Below are positions 1 to 7,613 of a stretch of DNA of 7,613 bases, piece by piece (positions within the stretch are counted from its first letter, which is position 1; the number at the start of each line of letters is the position of its first letter). A program made the position numbers and the translations under genes. The notes under the pieces are model-generated. The model was given only the letters and a program-made list of their open reading frames with translations, made no database searches and was not told the DNA's origin. Source of the DNA: an uncultured Collinsella sp. (GTDB taxonomy: Bacteria > Actinomycetota > Coriobacteriia > Coriobacteriales > Coriobacteriaceae). The stretch is taken from the NCBI GenBank assembly GCA_900545505.1, contig UQZC01000072.1, positions 1-7,613 of the forward strand, read 5' to 3'.

Positions 1-62
1 AGAGATTCCGACACGCCACCCGGGTGATCTCCGCCCGCCTGTCTAAATGTTTGTTCTTCCAT
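1..62 (-). CDS. Start of an unidentified gene downstream of rpoBC (partial, 20 codons visible)
   Basis: An ATG at 62-60 opens a frame that stays open to the left edge and begins MEEQTFRQAGGDHPGG. The start is supported by an excellent Shine-Dalgarno: GGGAGGTGATT ends directly at the ATG, giving a 5-base gap from GGAGG. Only 20 complete codons are visible, so no domain can be assigned. The N-terminus is polar with Gly, Glu and His and has no signal-peptide character. It is not the start of ribosomal protein S12 (rpsL), which often follows rpoC in actinobacteria. The gene lies on the same strand as rpoC but beyond a strong terminator, so it probably has its own promoter in the spacer; no convincing promoter hexamers were found. 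Function unknown. Confidence 0.7.
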   Translation of the reverse strand, partial: MEEQTFRQAGGDHPGGVSES

Positions 63-73
63 AATCACCTCCC
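63..73 (-). promoter_or_regulatory. Strong ribosome binding site of the left-edge gene
   Basis: Read on the minus strand this is GGGAGGTGATT immediately before ATG. Nine consecutive bases (GGAGGTGAT) match the complement of the 16S rRNA 3' end. This decides the start at base 62 and implies efficient translation. Confidence 0.75.
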
Positions 74-167
74 GGTGACGGTACTGATTCTTGATGAGGT
101 CCTCACCATAGATACGCTCTGGCCGGACGAAATGTTTCAAATTCAAGCAGGAAAACCTACCAAAATA

Positions 168-211
168 AACCTGTCCCTTATTGGCAAGGGATCAACGGAA
201 CGCAACAGGTT
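168..211 (-). repeat. Weak nested inverted repeat followed by a T-rich run
   Basis: Outer arms AACCTGT (168-174) and ACAGGTT (205-211) pair over 7 bases, and inner arms CCCTT (175-179) and AAGGG (186-190) pair over 5. On the minus strand the structure is followed by TTTATTTT. It could be a weak second terminator or a leader structure of the left-edge gene. The arms are short and the outer loop is asymmetric, so chance is possible. Confidence 0.3.
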
Positions 212-227
212 GAGCATACGCAAGCGA

Positions 228-327
228 GCGGCCCCCAGAGCGTACAAGGTGGCATGAAAAAGGCAGGGCATTGACCTTTTGGTCATGCCCTGCCTTTTGA
301 ATGACAGATTGTAGCTCTGGGGGCCGC
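228..327. repeat. 100-base nested palindrome enclosing the rpoC terminator
   Basis: The 14-base arms GCGGCCCCCAGAGC (228-241) and GCTCTGGGGGCCGC (314-327) are perfect inverted repeats. After one bulged base (242), bases 243-247 pair with 309-313. The interior is the terminator hairpin at 258-298. The outer sequence is flanked by near-identical short direct repeats, GCAAGCGA (220-227) and GCAGCGA (328-334). The structure can be read as an extended terminator stem, a cruciform, or a very small MITE-like element with terminal inverted repeats and an imperfect target duplication. Only the geometry is certain. Confidence 0.6.
257..298 (-). terminator. Rho-independent terminator of the rpoBC operon (symmetric, probably bidirectional)
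   Basis: Bases 258-271 pair perfectly with 285-298 (14 bp, core GGCAGGGCAT). Base 272 is bulged, then 273-276 pairs with 281-284 around a four-base loop (277-280). On the minus strand the stem is followed by a run of five T; on the plus strand the stem ends in four T, so it can work both ways. It lies about 75 bases past the rpoC stop at 372, as expected for the end of the operon. The next gene on the left is on the same strand, so this separates two transcription units. Confidence 0.88.
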
Positions 328-343
328 GCAGCGACGGAGGTCG

Positions 344-365
344 CCGCCGTTCGTTAGAACGGCGG
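344..365 (-). other. 9-bp hairpin directly after the rpoC stop codon
   Basis: CCGCCGTTC (344-352) and GAACGGCGG (357-365) pair perfectly around a 4-base loop. On the minus strand the stem begins 6 bases after the rpoC TAA. No T-run follows, so it is not a classical intrinsic terminator. A pause or a 3'-end-stabilising hairpin upstream of the true terminator is possible. Confidence 0.5.
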
Positions 366-371
366 AACTAG

Positions 372-4847
<4,476 letters not shown>

Positions 4848-4853
4848 AGTCAA

Positions 4854-7613
<2,760 letters not shown>

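Larger units (their letters stand above)
63..371. other. Intergenic spacer between rpoC and the next gene
   Basis: These 309 bases contain no convincing gene. In the direction of transcription they hold a 9-bp hairpin just after the rpoC stop, a strong terminator hairpin nested in a 100-base palindrome, then a leader that is clearly less GC-rich than the coding DNA (about 130-190), with a weak inverted repeat, and finally the ribosome binding site of the left-edge gene. The leader must contain the promoter of that gene if it is not read through from rpoBC, but I found no -35/-10 pair with normal spacing. Confidence 0.7.

Noticed and set aside
65..109. Possible 14-codon leader peptide on the minus strand ending in the Shine-Dalgarno of the left-edge gene
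   Set aside because: The ATG has no ribosome binding site of its own and the peptide shows no attenuation-type run of codons.
109..140. Possible promoter on the minus strand: TTGAAA (135-140) and TATCTA (109-114)
   Set aside because: The 20-base spacing is too long and the -10 hexamer is a poor match.
24..257. Plus-strand open frame of 77 codons in the spacer
   Set aside because: No Shine-Dalgarno, begins inside the left-edge gene on the opposite strand and runs through the palindrome into the terminator; composition is not protein-like.

Overview
The window holds most of an rpoB-rpoC operon read on the minus strand, the end of that transcription unit, and the first codons of another minus-strand gene at the left edge. 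The coding DNA is GC-rich. The beta' subunit has an acidic, coiled-coil-like stretch after the N-terminal zinc domain and no large insertion in the trigger loop, and the proteins carry phrases such as [24 protein letters not shown]. Together these point to an actinobacterium. The divergent details suggest a Coriobacteriia-type organism (Collinsella or a relative); that placement is a judgement from memory, not a search.

Layout, in the direction of transcription (right to left): 7613-4854 is rpoB, missing about its first 360 residues beyond the right edge. 4847-372 is rpoC, which starts within a few bases of the rpoB stop. 371-63 is a 309-base spacer with a hairpin just after rpoC, a strong hairpin terminator inside a larger 100-base palindrome, and an AT-richer leader. 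62-1 is the start of an unidentified gene with a near-perfect Shine-Dalgarno. No RNA gene, CRISPR array or insertion sequence was seen.

RpoB and RpoC form the catalytic core of RNA polymerase and are expected to be co-transcribed and co-translated. The catalytic residues are all present: the NADFDGDQM loop, both zinc sites, the trigger-loop Arg and His, the two active-site lysines, and the Glu-Asp of the beta GFNYED motif.

The main finding is that beta' runs about 220 residues past its usual end. Within that extension, residues 1336-1400 align without gaps to the C-terminal DNA-binding domain of the alpha subunit (alpha-CTD), keeping the equivalents of E. coli alpha R265, N268, G296, K298 and E302. 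A 91-residue very acidic tail follows. In addition, several nearly universal active-centre elements differ: fork loop 2 and a nearby 5-residue deletion in beta, the rifampicin-region Asn518 equivalent, the bridge helix, the trigger loop (Phe to Ile) and the GLPRV motif in beta'. All of these are in intact reading frame. They look like a lineage-specific remodelling of RNA polymerase rather than sequence errors, but comparison with relatives is needed to tell a class-wide trait from a local one.
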